DNA of 64,000 nt from Candidatus Phycosocius bacilliformis (GCF_003112735.1 NZ_BFBR01000007.1:1-64000); one strand, 5' to 3'. Numbered from the stretch's first letter, positions 51,717-60,815 are shown. A program made the numbers and translations. The notes: generated by a model not told the origin, from the sequence alone.

Positions 51717-53834
51717 TCAGCGCGATGTGCGTTTGTGCGCGTCTCTGGGTGCAATCGCCAAAGCGGCCCGCAGGGCATCGCCTATGGCGGCCTGAGATAC
51801 AGGCTTGACCAGATGCATATCTGCCCCGGCGGCCAATGCTTCGCGGCGGTGATTTTCCCCGGCATTGGCTGTCAGCATGATAATGGGTGTCCGGATAGCC
51901 TTCCGGGCCGTCTCAAGTGCGCGGATTTCACGCGTGGTTGCCAGTCCATCTTTGACAGGCATCTGCATATCCATGAAAATCACATCAAACTTGGCTGTCT
52001 CAAAAGCCTCAATCCCCTCAACCCCATGCAGGGCTGTAAAGAATTCTGCCCCAAACGGCTCCATCATAAAGCCAAACACCTGTTGGTTCAGCACCTGATC
52101 TTCAACAAGCAGAATGCGCAAGTCCCGTGGGATGCCCTGGCAAATTTCAGCCAAGTCATCACAGTGCGGATCGGTTTGGATCAAACTGGCCGAGGCCAGA
52201 GGCAGGCTAAGGGTAAAGGTGGAGCCAGTTTTGGGCGTCGATTGCGCCGTAATCGTGCCCCCCATCAGTTCGGCGAGCGATTTTGAGATGGCCAGCCCGA
52301 GACCCGTACCGCCAAATCGGCGCGTAATGGAATTATCGGCCTGCGAGAACCGCTCAAACAGGCGAGAGGCTTGGGTTTCATCAAAGCCAATTCCAGTGTC
52401 CTTAACCTCAATGACCACGCCCGCACCGGCCGTCGCGGGCAAGACATTGATCTGCACATAACCTTGCGCAGTGAACTTGACCGCATTGGAGACCAGATTT
52501 GTCACAATCTGACGGATACGACCTGGATCGCCCACAAAAGTTCGTTGCGGTGGCAGAGCATTGTGGAATCGCAAGTCGAGTTGCTTTTGCGCACAAGCCT
52601 CAGACATCAGGCCGGAGACTTCCTGCACCAATTGGCCGATATCGAGATTGACCGATTCCAATTGCAATTCGCCGACTTCGACCTTGGTCAGATCCAGAAT
52701 GTCGGAGAGCTGACGCTCCAAATCCTTGCCCGAGGAGCGGATCAACTCCACCATCCGCTTTTGACGCGCGTCGAGAGCCGTATTGGCCAGTGCTGAGGCT
52801 ACCCCCACCACACCATTGAGCGGGGTCCGCAATTCATGGCTCATATTGGCCAAAAACTGAGTCTTGGCATCATTGGCCTCATTGGCCTTGACCGACAATT
52901 CCTTGAGATGTTCCTGCTGGGCTTTCAGATGTGTGATGTCGGAAAAGGTCGACACAACATAGGCAGGCCGATTGTCGAATGGCTCAAACAACGGGCTGGC
53001 GGACAGATGTAACCAGCGGCAGCTGCCATCATTTTGGGGCAGGCCGACAACGACATTGCTGACCGGCACCCCGGTCCGCATGACCTCGGCGGCAGGAATC
53101 TCATGCGGCAGAAAAGCCGTACCGTCCTCGCGCAAGCGACGCCAAACTGGATCATTGAGCGTGGTTTGAAGCAAAGTTTCGCGGCTGAGCCCCAGAATTC
53201 GACAGGCACTGGGATTTGCCTCCACAATTTGGCCCTGGCGATTCTTGATCAAGACACCTTCTGACATGGTTTCAAGAATGACGCGCGCATGATCGGCCTC
53301 GCGGTTCAAGACTTCATTGGCCTCCGCCAATGCCAGTGCATCCCGGGTAGAGCGGGTGTTTTCCATCTGGCGCACCACAATTTTGGCAAGCGCCTGCATC
53401 TGCTCAATCTGTGCCGGAGTAATTGTGCGTGGCACCTGATCGATCGCGCATAGGGTCCCCAAACGCAGGCCCGCGCTGACAATCAACGGAAAGCCAAAAT
53501 AGGCCCGTATCCCCAGATCACCGAGCACAAGCGGATTGTTGGCAAATCGCGGGTCCTCGAGGGCATTTTCCACCAGCAACGGCGAATCATCGAGAATAGC
53601 ATGAGCGCAAAAGGCGCTTTCCCGATCTGTCTCACAGGCATCAAGTCCAATCTTGGCCTTAAACCATTGCCGTTCAGCATCCACTAAGGAGATCAGCGCA
53701 ATCGGCACATTAAGAATACTGGCGGCCAAACCGACAATCCCATCCAGAGACGGGTCTGGTAATGTGTCGAGAATGGCAAGATCGTGCAGTTCCGCTAGGC
53801 GTAATGCCTCATTGTGGGGGACAGGCGCAGACAT
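51717..53834 (-). CDS. Hybrid sensor histidine kinase (GAF-PAS-HisKA-HATPase-REC)
   Basis: 705 residues, no membrane segment, so cytoplasmic. GAF domain (about 20-158) with WFKAKIGLD and FCAHAI; PAS (about 180-300) with GQIVEANPSACRILGLS; H box MSHELRTPLNG with His333; N box NLVSNAVKFT, DTGIGFDE, GGTGLGLAIS; and a C-terminal receiver (about 573-695) with acidic ED and phospho-Asp622 in FMDMQMPVKDG. Phosphate would pass from His333 to Asp622 and perhaps to an external Hpt protein, as in the Caulobacter-type ShkA/ShpA relays. It has no adjacent response regulator; the signal is unknown. Confidence 0.93.
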   Translation of the reverse strand: MSAPVPHNEALRLAELHDLAILDTLPDPSLDGIVGLAASILNVPIALISLVDAERQWFKAKIGLDACETDRESAFCAHAILDDSPLLVENALEDPRFANNPLVLGDLGIRAYFGFPLIVSAGLRLGTLCAIDQVPRTITPAQIEQMQALAKIVVRQMENTRSTRDALALAEANEVLNREADHARVILETMSEGVLIKNRQGQIVEANPSACRILGLSRETLLQTTLNDPVWRRLREDGTAFLPHEIPAAEVMRTGVPVSNVVVGLPQNDGSCRWLHLSASPLFEPFDNRPAYVVSTFSDITHLKAQQEHLKELSVKANEANDAKTQFLANMSHELRTPLNGVVGVASALANTALDARQKRMVELIRSSGKDLERQLSDILDLTKVEVGELQLESVNLDIGQLVQEVSGLMSEACAQKQLDLRFHNALPPQRTFVGDPGRIRQIVTNLVSNAVKFTAQGYVQINVLPATAGAGVVIEVKDTGIGFDETQASRLFERFSQADNSITRRFGGTGLGLAISKSLAELMGGTITAQSTPKTGSTFTLSLPLASASLIQTDPHCDDLAEICQGIPRDLRILLVEDQVLNQQVFGFMMEPFGAEFFTALHGVEGIEAFETAKFDVIFMDMQMPVKDGLATTREIRALETARKAIRTPIIMLTANAGENHRREALAAGADMHLVKPVSQAAIGDALRAALAIAPRDAHKRTSR

Positions 53835-53957
53835 AAAAATTCCTCACAACATACCTGATAGGCTGTCGCACATACCGCTTAAGGAATTCCTAGTGCGAGA
53901 CGTCCGCCCCTTGATCAAACTGTTGTGGGGTGCCCAGAGGAGGCCTTTGGTCCCACC

Positions 53958-54767
53958 TCAGTTGGATGAACCCGCTGTATTGGGTGCCCGCTGGCAGAGA
54001 AAGAGCGATAACGTCAGGAGTTGAAGGCACAGAAGTTGGCCAATTTCCCAAGAGATCGAGGCAATTGCCGCGGTTACTCCCTGACCAAAATTGCTGTCAA
54101 GGAAAGGGGGAATAGCCTCAATGACGTGACCAGAAACATAGGTGCATCCATATATCACTGCCAAGAGGGCCAAAATGGTCAGCCGCCGCCCCTCCATCAT
54201 GTTCCAACTTTGCTCGATTGCCTCCGCGACATTGGATCGATTGGCAACCAAGAGCGGGAGAGCCAGAAATGTGCCGAGCATGAAGAATATGCCTGGCAAT
54301 ATGAGCAAGGCGAGGCCGATTGATATGCCAACTGCAACCACAAACGAGAGCAGCACCGCTTTACCAGCCTGTTGCTTTACCCGGTCCATGGCGCTCTCGC
54401 CTGGTGCCAACAAACCGGGCAGGTAACGGCTTAGGATGATGACTGCACAATAAAGGCTCACAATCGCCTGAAAGCTCACATAGGCCATGATCGCTAAGAA
54501 TTTGATCATCCCGGCAAACAGACCCTCGGCCTTGAGAATACCGGGAGAAAACTGTTCCACCACGAACCCAACAAAAACCGACGCACAGGCAATCATGCAA
54601 CATGTAATCAGCAGCATAGGCAGATGATGGCGCAAAAGATCTGCCGACTTGTGCCACATTCTTTTCAAAATAGGATAACGCCAGACTTCGCCGTCAACAG
54701 GATCATAGCCCAGAAACTCTCGCGCGTTGAAGCGATAAAGCGCGGAATAGGACGAGGCTTGTTGCAT
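53958..54767 (-). CDS. Polytopic membrane protein of unknown function
   Basis: 269 residues with about five or six hydrophobic segments (first near 50-70). The cytosolic N terminus contains FNAREFLGYDPVDGEVWRYPI, and a Gly/Pro-rich turn with LALLILPGIFFMLGTFLALPL plus EAIEQSWNMMEGRR recalls the 'glycerophosphodiester phosphodiesterase membrane domain'/YciC-like group. I do not assign a function. It stands alone between the hybrid kinase gene and the barrel gene. Confidence 0.75.
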   Translation of the reverse strand: MQQASSYSALYRFNAREFLGYDPVDGEVWRYPILKRMWHKSADLLRHHLPMLLITCCMIACASVFVGFVVEQFSPGILKAEGLFAGMIKFLAIMAYVSFQAIVSLYCAVIILSRYLPGLLAPGESAMDRVKQQAGKAVLLSFVVAVGISIGLALLILPGIFFMLGTFLALPLLVANRSNVAEAIEQSWNMMEGRRLTILALLAVIYGCTYVSGHVIEAIPPFLDSNFGQGVTAAIASISWEIGQLLCLQLLTLSLFLCQRAPNTAGSSN

Positions 54768-55112
54768 GAACTGGGCCTTTCACATGACTAGAATTCAAAA
54801 AACCTGACGAGACCAAATCTGTTAGGCTGATCAAGCTGTCGTCTTATCACAATCACAGCTTGAATCTTATCCTAGACATCTTCTGTAACATGCCGATCGG
54901 CATACCTCAAGCCGAAGCGATTCCAAGATGGCGCGGTCGATGATCACCTTCAAGTGATCACAGTTCTCAACCCTGCCTCCAAAAACTCTCCACATTACCT
55001 CCATCCAACTGGCTATCCTGACGTCATCAACCGACCGGACCCTGTCCTTCCGGCGCTCCTGCAGGGCCCATCGACCCTGCCGCCGGACGGTGAAAAGAAA
55101 AGAGAAACGACC
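54768..55112. other. Upstream region of the barrel gene with an inverted repeat
   Basis: 345 bases. TGATCAC (54941-54947) and GTGATCA (54954-54960) are perfect 7-base arms around CTTCAA, a possible operator or hairpin for the plus-strand gene. The rest is unremarkable; a minus-strand frame of 85 codons has no support. Confidence 0.5.
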
Positions 55113-55751
55113 ATGTTGAAGCAAACTCTTCTGATTTCTACCCTGATGGCTGCAGGCCTGTTGAGCGCGCCTGCCTATGCAGAAGGCACGTTCACCGGCT
55201 TTTATGCCGGGGCAGAAGCTGGCGCAGTGCGCAGTGATTCCAAGTCCACCGTGACGCCTGTTACCGGGGCAGCCGCCAGCCGCACCAACAAAAAGACTTC
55301 AGCCGACCTCGGCCTGTTTGGTGGCTACGGCTATCAGTTTGACAATGGGGTATATTTGGGTGGTGAGGTGAGTGTGAACCGTCCGACTACACAAAGCAAA
55401 GCGGTTACCTTGGCCGGTGTGTCGGTGCGCGAACGCGCCCAATATGAAATCGCCGGCAAGGGTATTGCAGGCTTTGGCGTTGGCGAAGACACTTTGGTCT
55501 ATGTCAGCGCTGGGATCACCCAATCGCGCTCGAAATTCCTTTTGCCGAACAATGTCACCCGCAAATCCAATAGCGATGGCAAAGTGTTCGGGATCGGTGT
55601 GGCACAAGCCTTTGGCGATAATCTGATCGGTCGGGTCGAATATGAAAAGACCACCTATGACCGCAAGACTTTCACCACGACTGGTGCACCGACTGTGTCC
55701 TACAAGCCAGGCTCAAGCCGCCTGACCGTGGGCGTGGCCTATAAGTTCTAA
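55113..55751 (+). CDS. Outer-membrane beta-barrel protein
   Basis: 212 residues from ATG 55113, following AGAGAAACGACC; a longer open frame to 54954 lacks signal features. The signal peptide ends at AYAE (residue 21-22). The mature part starts GTFTGFYAGAEAGA and alternates in the manner of OmpA/Opa-like eight-stranded barrels, with GLFGGYGYQFDNGVYLGGEVSV, and ends with the outer-membrane C-terminal motif VGVAYKF (final Phe). The porin or adhesin role is unknown. It lies just ahead of a two-component pair. Confidence 0.88.
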   Translation: MLKQTLLISTLMAAGLLSAPAYAEGTFTGFYAGAEAGAVRSDSKSTVTPVTGAAASRTNKKTSADLGLFGGYGYQFDNGVYLGGEVSVNRPTTQSKAVTLAGVSVRERAQYEIAGKGIAGFGVGEDTLVYVSAGITQSRSKFLLPNNVTRKSNSDGKVFGIGVAQAFGDNLIGRVEYEKTTYDRKTFTTTGAPTVSYKPGSSRLTVGVAYKF

Positions 55752-55803
55752 TCCGGCCTATGGCCTGATCTCACACCATTCTTGCGATAAATGGTATGAG
55801 CCT

Positions 55804-55866
55804 AATGTGGAGATTGGCAAAGAAAGTGGCAGCCCCTGGTCGCTCTCTCCATCCAATCTCCACATT
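55804..55866. other. 14-bp perfect inverted repeat with 35-base loop
   Basis: AATGTGGAGATTGG and CCAATCTCCACATT are exact complements around a 35-base interior. It lies between the barrel gene and the response regulator, 53 bases after the barrel stop. It may be a transcription end, a small RNA or a regulator site; the T content after the second arm is low. Confidence 0.6.
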
Positions 55867-55933
55867 TCTGCGTTAACGGAACGCTTCCGGCAAACAGCCT
55901 TCAACCACAATCCTACAGATGATGGGGGAGCAA

Positions 55934-56632
55934 ATGGAAAATGCGCTAATCCTGATTGTCGAGGATGAAGCCGCCATTGCCGAAATTCTTGAAGCCTATT
56001 TTCGTCGGGAAGGCTGCCGCACAGTGCGGGCAGCCGATGGCGAGACAGCCGTTACCCATCATCGGATGCTGAACCCGGATCTGGTGGTGTTGGACGTCAA
56101 CCTACCCAAAAAGAACGGCTATGACGTGCTCCAAGCGATCCGTCAGATTGCTGATACGCCGGTTTTGATGGCCACAGCTTTGGGCGAGGATGCTGAAAAA
56201 CTTGGGGCTTTGCGTTTTGGGGCCGATGATTATGTCGTCAAGCCATTCAACCCGCTGGAAGTTGTTGCGCGCGCTAAGGCCATCTTGCGCCGCGCCCAGG
56301 CCGCAAGTTCGCGCAGCAAAGTGCTGCGGGCGGGGGTGATTGAGGTCAATTTGGAAACCCATGCCGTGGCCATTGTCCATGAAGACAGCCCGCCCCAGCG
56401 CCCGGATCTCACACTGACTGAGTTTCGCCTCATTGCCCATCTCGCGCGGGTACCCCAAAAAGTGTTTTCTCGAGCCGAATTGCTCGACGCTTGTCTGCCA
56501 ACCGATGGCGACGCATTGGAAAGAACCGTCGACAGCCATATTAGCAAGGCGCGTCGCAAACTCGAACTTGCCGGGGCCAAAGGCTATCTCGAAGGGGTGC
56601 GCGGCATAGGCTATCGCCTCATGGCGCCTTGA
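55934..56632 (+). CDS. OmpR-family response regulator (BaeR/AdeR-like)
   Basis: 232 residues from ATG 55934 (MENALILIVEDE); GGGGGAG ends three bases upstream, and ATG 55919 or 55922 are alternatives. Receiver: acidic pair E10/D11, phospho-Asp54 in VVLDVNLPKKNG, Thr/Ala switch in MATALGED and Lys in DYVVKPFNPLEV. The DNA-binding winged helix has LTLTEFRLIAHLARVPQKVFSR and RTVDSHISKARRKLE. It is followed eight bases later by its kinase. Targets could include the barrel gene next door; this is inference. Confidence 0.93.
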   Translation: MENALILIVEDEAAIAEILEAYFRREGCRTVRAADGETAVTHHRMLNPDLVVLDVNLPKKNGYDVLQAIRQIADTPVLMATALGEDAEKLGALRFGADDYVVKPFNPLEVVARAKAILRRAQAASSRSKVLRAGVIEVNLETHAVAIVHEDSPPQRPDLTLTEFRLIAHLARVPQKVFSRAELLDACLPTDGDALERTVDSHISKARRKLELAGAKGYLEGVRGIGYRLMAP

Positions 56633-56639
56633 GGAGCAT

Positions 56640-57806
56640 ATGACATTTCTGTCCAAACTCAGTCTGCGCGCACAATTGGCCCTTGCGATGGCCGGCTGCG
56701 TCCTGCTTGCCATCATCTTTGGCTATGTGGGCCTGACCCTCTTTGGTGAGTTTCAGACCAAACGGGCAATCGAAGCACTGCCAAGCGCCGCACAAACTGC
56801 TCTGACCAAGCTCGAACAGCAAAGGGCACCGACGCAGGAAGAAATCAAAGCACTGTTACAGGCCGATAGCGACTTGGGCTCTAGTCTTGAGGACGAGCAG
56901 AATCTGGTCCTATTGGGCTTGACCATTGTTGCGTGCATCGTGGGTGCGATTGGTGCCATCACACTGGCCAACCGCATTGCTGAGCCGATGGAAGTGGTTG
57001 CTGGAGCCATTCGAAAGATTGCCCGAGGCGATTTGTCGGCCCGTGCGATCCCCAAAGCGACAGGATCACACGAAGCTTCCAAACTTGTGGTCGACTTCAA
57101 CACCATGGCCACTGCGCTTGAGCGATATGACCGGGAACTGGTTGAGGGTGCGGCTGCCATTGCCCATGAATTGCGCACGCCTCTGACCATCCTGCGGGGG
57201 CGGCTTCAAGGCATGTTGGATGGTGTTTTCGAGGCCTCACCGAGCGAAGTCAGCGGCCTGATCAAGCAAGTGGAAAGTCTAAGCCGCTTGGTCGATGACC
57301 TACAGACCATCAGCATGGCCGAAGTTGGCGAATTGGCCCTTCAAAAAGCACCTGTGCACCTAGATCAGCTTTTGGCCGATCTCAGCCAATTCTTGAACCC
57401 GGATATTGAAGCTGCTGGCATGCGCCTTGAGCTGACCTTGCAACCCGTGCTCGTCCAAGCAGACCCGATCCGACTGCGCCAAGCGGGGCTGTCGCTGATC
57501 AGCAATGCCTGCCGTTATGCCAAGAGCGGCGGTATTGTGGAGATTGACTGCGGCATGGTTGGGTCTTGGGCCGTGATCCGGGTGATGGATCGTGGGCCGG
57601 GCTTAAGCGATCTGGCGGTGGAAAATATCTTTAGGATGTTTTGGCGCGAAGATCCGTCGCGCGCGCGCGAACTTGGTGGCAGTGGGATCGGTCTGGCCGT
57701 CGTTGACGCCATTGCGCGCGCCCATGGCGGAACCATTTCCGCAAGCCAACGCAGCGGGGGTGGCGCTGCTTTCGAACTTCGCCTGCCTCTGGTGTGTCCG
57801 GGCTAG
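56640..57806 (+). CDS. Membrane sensor histidine kinase (BaeS/AdeS-like)
   Basis: 388 residues with GAGGAG right before the start. Two transmembrane helices (about 11-34 and 88-111) flank a small periplasmic loop (50 residues) with Gln/Glu-rich sequence; a HAMP domain follows (about 112-165), then the H box AAAIAHELRTPL with His176, SNACRYAKSGG (N box), DRGPGLSD and GGSGIGLAVVDAI. Partner of the response regulator upstream. The small sensor loop suggests envelope or membrane stress rather than a large ligand. Confidence 0.93.
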   Translation: MTFLSKLSLRAQLALAMAGCVLLAIIFGYVGLTLFGEFQTKRAIEALPSAAQTALTKLEQQRAPTQEEIKALLQADSDLGSSLEDEQNLVLLGLTIVACIVGAIGAITLANRIAEPMEVVAGAIRKIARGDLSARAIPKATGSHEASKLVVDFNTMATALERYDRELVEGAAAIAHELRTPLTILRGRLQGMLDGVFEASPSEVSGLIKQVESLSRLVDDLQTISMAEVGELALQKAPVHLDQLLADLSQFLNPDIEAAGMRLELTLQPVLVQADPIRLRQAGLSLISNACRYAKSGGIVEIDCGMVGSWAVIRVMDRGPGLSDLAVENIFRMFWREDPSRARELGGSGIGLAVVDAIARAHGGTISASQRSGGGAAFELRLPLVCPG

Positions 57807-58078
57807 AGGCGACAGCGCATCTTGACGCCGCGTAAAGATTGAATAATTCATCTGTAGACGTATCATAAATCACGTCAAGTGCCGACAGGCATGTGGCTTA
57901 GCAACACCTCCATGCCATCTCCATTTTCCCTCCACAAAAGTCTGGCATTTCCCGTTTCAAGGCAGTCTCCTCCCCGGTGTCTGTCGTCGCCACCAAGGAC
58001 CTCACGGTCTTGTCCATTTCTCCAGATGCGCACCGCGACCAACAGGTCTCGATCGCGCACCCAGCCAGGAGCCACGTT

Positions 58079-58621
58079 ATGTTCAGCTTCTTTTCCCTCG
58101 TCGCGCTCAACCCGGCCCGACCGGCAAATACCAACAACAAAACGGCCCAAGCAGCAGACCCGATCCGTCGCCCAGAAGTGAGACTTTTACCAGCCAAATC
58201 CGCGCCTTTGGCAACCCGCGCGCTGATGGCTGCCCTGGCAATTGGTCTGTTTCAGGTCGCGGCACCCGCACTTGAAGCTGCCCCCGCCTCACCCGCCGCG
58301 GCACAATCCTTCAGCCTGCCCGGTGATTGGCGCGTTGATGGCGGGGTTGCCGTCGCGCGCGTTGCAGCCTGTGCCCATGATAGCCGCCTCATGTGTGCAA
58401 CCGTGATCAGCGAAGTGCTCGAACCCGGCGAGGAAAGCGTGAAGGGCAAGGTTGTCCTGCGCAACATCCGCCTGACCAAACCCGGGCAATATGCTGGCGA
58501 ATATCGGCTTGAGGAAAACCGCTTCCTGCCGGCAACCCTGAAGGTTCACAATCCCGGACTTCTGGAATTGAAAGTGTGCATGGGTGTGTTTTGCGACCGG
58601 CTGCGGCTTGAGCGGATGTAA
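58079..58621 (+). CDS. DUF2147-like exported or membrane-anchored protein
   Basis: 180 residues from ATG 58079, eight bases after AGGAG; the longer frame from 57977 is unsupported. A membrane segment occurs late (about 52-70, RALMAALAIGLFQVAAPAL), after a basic N-terminal part, so it may be an internal signal-anchor or an uncleaved long signal. The DUF2147-like domain is GDWRVDGGVAVARVAACAH, LMCATVIS, a KGKVVLRN strand and LKVHNPGLLELKVCMGVFC. Four or five Cys are arranged as in the 18880 paralogue. Function unknown. Confidence 0.7.
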   Translation: MFSFFSLVALNPARPANTNNKTAQAADPIRRPEVRLLPAKSAPLATRALMAALAIGLFQVAAPALEAAPASPAAAQSFSLPGDWRVDGGVAVARVAACAHDSRLMCATVISEVLEPGEESVKGKVVLRNIRLTKPGQYAGEYRLEENRFLPATLKVHNPGLLELKVCMGVFCDRLRLERM

Positions 58622-58646
58622 GGCCGGAGAGCCAGATTTGACAGGT

Positions 58647-58958
58647 ATGATCATCCAAGAAGCAGCATCCAAAGACCATCAGATGCCCGATAATTCCATC
58701 CTCTCCATGCGTAATCTGGGCCCCGTAATGGCGGCCCAGCTTGCCGATATTGGCATACTGACCCGCGCGGACCTGCAAGCTGTCGGGGCGGTAGAGGCGT
58801 TTCACCGCCTGCGCATTACCCAAGGCCGCCATATCAACCGCACCGCCCTGCATGCGATGTTTGCCGCCCTGGTCGACTGTGACTGGCGCGCTTTGCCAAC
58901 CGAGATCAAAGCCAAGCTGGACCGAGAAGCAGGCCTGGAGACACGCAGGCGGCGATAG
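58647..58958 (+). CDS. TfoX/Sxy C-terminal domain protein
   Basis: 103 residues from ATG 58647 (MIIQEAAS); ATG 58683 gives a 91-residue form, and no start has a strong ribosome site. The TfoX C-terminal helix-hairpin-helix pattern is clear: LRNLGP-like SMRNLGPVMAAQLADIGILTRADLQAVGAVEAF, then ALHAMFAALVDCDWRALP. The N-terminal TfoX domain is lacking, as in many alphaproteobacterial stand-alone versions. Family members touch competence regulation in gammaproteobacteria, but that cannot be carried over here. Confidence 0.82.
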   Translation: MIIQEAASKDHQMPDNSILSMRNLGPVMAAQLADIGILTRADLQAVGAVEAFHRLRITQGRHINRTALHAMFAALVDCDWRALPTEIKAKLDREAGLETRRRR

Positions 58959-58960
58959 CA

Positions 58961-58975
58961 GCACCTGTGAGGTGC
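58961..58975 (+). terminator. Small hairpin after the tfoX-like gene
   Basis: GCACCT GTG AGGTGC, a perfect 6-bp stem two bases after the stop codon, without a T-run. A possible mRNA end. Confidence 0.35.
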
Positions 58976-58997
58976 CGATGGCCTTAAGTGGAATGCT

Positions 58998-59264
58998 GTG
59001 GCGCGTCGAAGGTCGAAGCCGGCCGTGAGCGCGAGAGTCAGGGGGACTGAAACTCAGCACATACAGGCCGCGCTGGATCAGTTTGCCATGAGGGCGCTGC
59101 TGTATATTAAAGCTAGCAAGCTAAACGCTGACTTCATCGATGTACTGGGAGCAATCAAGGGCTGGAATATTCGGGAGTATTCACACGGGTTTGCGGTCTC
59201 TAAAGGATCCCTAAGTGTCCTAAGCCCCAGCCCTACTTGTCCACTAGATGGTGTGTTGAGTTAG
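58998..59264 (+). CDS. Doubtful small open frame
   Basis: 88 codons beginning with GTG and lacking a ribosome site; its end overlaps the 3' end of the HEPN gene by four bases. The middle (IQAALDQFAMRALLYIKASKLNADFIDVLGAIKGWNI) looks more protein-like than chance, so it may be the remnant of a gene in the gene-poor patch next to tRNA-Arg. I cannot assign it. Confidence 0.2.
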   Translation: MARRRSKPAVSARVRGTETQHIQAALDQFAMRALLYIKASKLNADFIDVLGAIKGWNIREYSHGFAVSKGSLSVLSPSPTCPLDGVLS

Positions 59265-59845
59265 GAGTTCGGCAATTTCTCGGCGCTCTCGATCATAGAT
59301 CGCAGATATCTGATTGCGACTTCCGCGACCTCATCAGGGAAGCTGTGTCCAAAACTTACTGGAGCCCCTAAATGTGTTTCGGGAGGATCTGCAAAGTCCC
59401 CAAATCGGCGGTCATAGATTCTGACCACTTTAAGGGTAGGCCCAGCCACCACGGCATCTAATGGGTCGCCTTTCGGTTCATGAGTGTTCTCATAAAAGGC
59501 TTGCACCTTCACATGCTGTCGCTCGTTGAATTTCAAGTGGAGGTTATCAAGCGACTGTTCGGTCACACGCTCGATGCCGTGTTCATCCGCGTTTCTAGCA
59601 AAATGGATATATCGAAGTAGCGGATCAGTTTTGCGTAGATTTTTCTCTTTGCCGAACCAAGGCTCACTCTTGGGGTAGCCCTTCGCACCCTGCTCGAGCT
59701 TGGAGTATATGCCGGATGCGGCCAAAAGAAAATCGGACCATGCACTTTCGGCATCGTCAAAGTACTCGGCAGCTCTAAGTTCGGCCAAGGCTTTCTCGGC
59801 TTTCTGGAGTCTTGCTTTTGCCTGCTCAATTGCATTGGGGTTCAT
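59261..59845 (-). CDS. HEPN-motif protein of unknown family
   Basis: 194 residues from ATG 59845; GTG 59857 is in frame and neither has a clear ribosome site. The first 40 residues form a Lys/Glu/Ala helix. The segment LRYIHFARNADEHG (about 77-90) gives the R(N)x3H pattern (Arg84, His89) of HEPN domains, many of which are RNases in toxin and phage-defence systems. The C-terminal half (about 110-194) is beta-rich with no motif I know. No antitoxin-like gene is adjacent. It sits in a less GC-rich patch that faces tRNA-Arg. Confidence 0.6.
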   Translation of the reverse strand: MNPNAIEQAKARLQKAEKALAELRAAEYFDDAESAWSDFLLAASGIYSKLEQGAKGYPKSEPWFGKEKNLRKTDPLLRYIHFARNADEHGIERVTEQSLDNLHLKFNERQHVKVQAFYENTHEPKGDPLDAVVAGPTLKVVRIYDRRFGDFADPPETHLGAPVSFGHSFPDEVAEVAIRYLRSMIESAEKLPNS

Positions 59846-59927
59846 TTTGAAAAACACCGATCAAAGGAGATGAAGTTCTAATGTTGCTTTCCGCAATGCC
59901 ACACAAACCAGATGAACAAATGTAAAC

Positions 59928-59951
59928 CAGAGGGAGTTGAAACTCCCTCTG
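59928..59951. terminator. Perfect hairpin upstream of the HEPN gene
   Basis: CAGAGGGAGTT and AACTCCCTCTG are exact complements around GA. It lies about 80 bases before the HEPN start (minus strand) and may end transcripts entering from the right, or regulate the gene. Confidence 0.5.
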
Positions 59952-59975
59952 ATCGTTCACGTAAGAACGTAGGCG

Positions 59976-60170
59976 ATGAATAAGCAAATCCATCGTACGA
60001 TAGCTGCTATATCAATCTTTACGTCAACCGTTACCGTGCTTGTCTTAGGTCTCATAAGAGCGTTCCTAGGACAGCGGCCGGCCGCTTGCCCAAAGGCTTT
60101 GCGGAAAGCGCCCTGCGTAACGGATATCCCTCCGTTGGCAGGATCAAAGGGCCATCATTTCGCGTTCTAG
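59976..60170 (+). CDS. Possible small membrane protein
   Basis: 64 codons from ATG 59976. The first 30 residues (MNKQIHRTIAAISIFTSTVT onward) could be one membrane helix, and the rest is short and Cys/Pro-containing. There is no ribosome site, so this is weak. It stands in the gene-poor patch between the HEPN gene and tRNA-Arg. Confidence 0.25.
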   Translation: MNKQIHRTIAAISIFTSTVTVLVLGLIRAFLGQRPAACPKALRKAPCVTDIPPLAGSKGHHFAF

Positions 60171-60815
60171 ACCGCAAGTGACGGAGAGTATGTGAACTCC
60201 CTTTTTTGTAAGCTCGGCGGCAGCCTTGGGTGCGTCAGTTTTTAACGTCCCTGACGACGGACAGCGCCCGTTTTACGCAAAAGGCATACCCGCGCAAGTT
60301 GGGGTTGTTCGTCTGGTTCATCAGATGAGTCCTTACCTTGCGTTGCAATGTTGGCCCACATGAATTTAAGAGTCGAGACAAGTCCCACACTTATGCACAA
60401 TTTTGCGCGCAAGCTGCTCTTAGTGCGCGGCTTGGTTAGTGCACGGATAATTTAGGCGCTTGCCTGAGCCCCGGTGCTTAGCGCTGGCTTAAGGGCTGAC
60501 GTCAGATGATGAAGAAGTTGGACTATTCACACACGCGTTAATTGCGGGAGCCGTTATTAAAGGAAAGTGCAGTTTGCGTTATTAGCGAGCGCACATTGCA
60601 CAGCCATCGAAACGAATCGCGCCGATCACACTCGGTTGGAAGCACCCAGAAACCGCCGAATGGCCGGTTTGCTAATGCTAATCTGGTGGTTGCTGCTGCT
60701 ACCACTGCAGAAACAAGTCGCTCCAGATCATTCCGTGAGGTTTTGGCATCAGATAGCACATGGGTAGCAGACCCCAGTGGGGTTTGCCTTGGATCTCGCT
60801 AACTGATTGATTTAA
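60171..60815. other. Gene-poor region adjacent to tRNA-Arg
   Basis: 645 bases without a convincing gene on either strand. Open frames of 73-86 codons occur around 60538-60802, but on both strands over the same bases and without start signals. No direct repeat of the tRNA 3' end is visible. Composition is mixed, with more A+T than in neighbouring genes; it may be decayed acquired DNA. Confidence 0.45.

Noticed and set aside
60538-60802. Overlapping 73- and 86-codon frames on opposite strands
   Set aside because: Both strands are open over the same bases, no start signals, no family; more likely decayed or random sequence.
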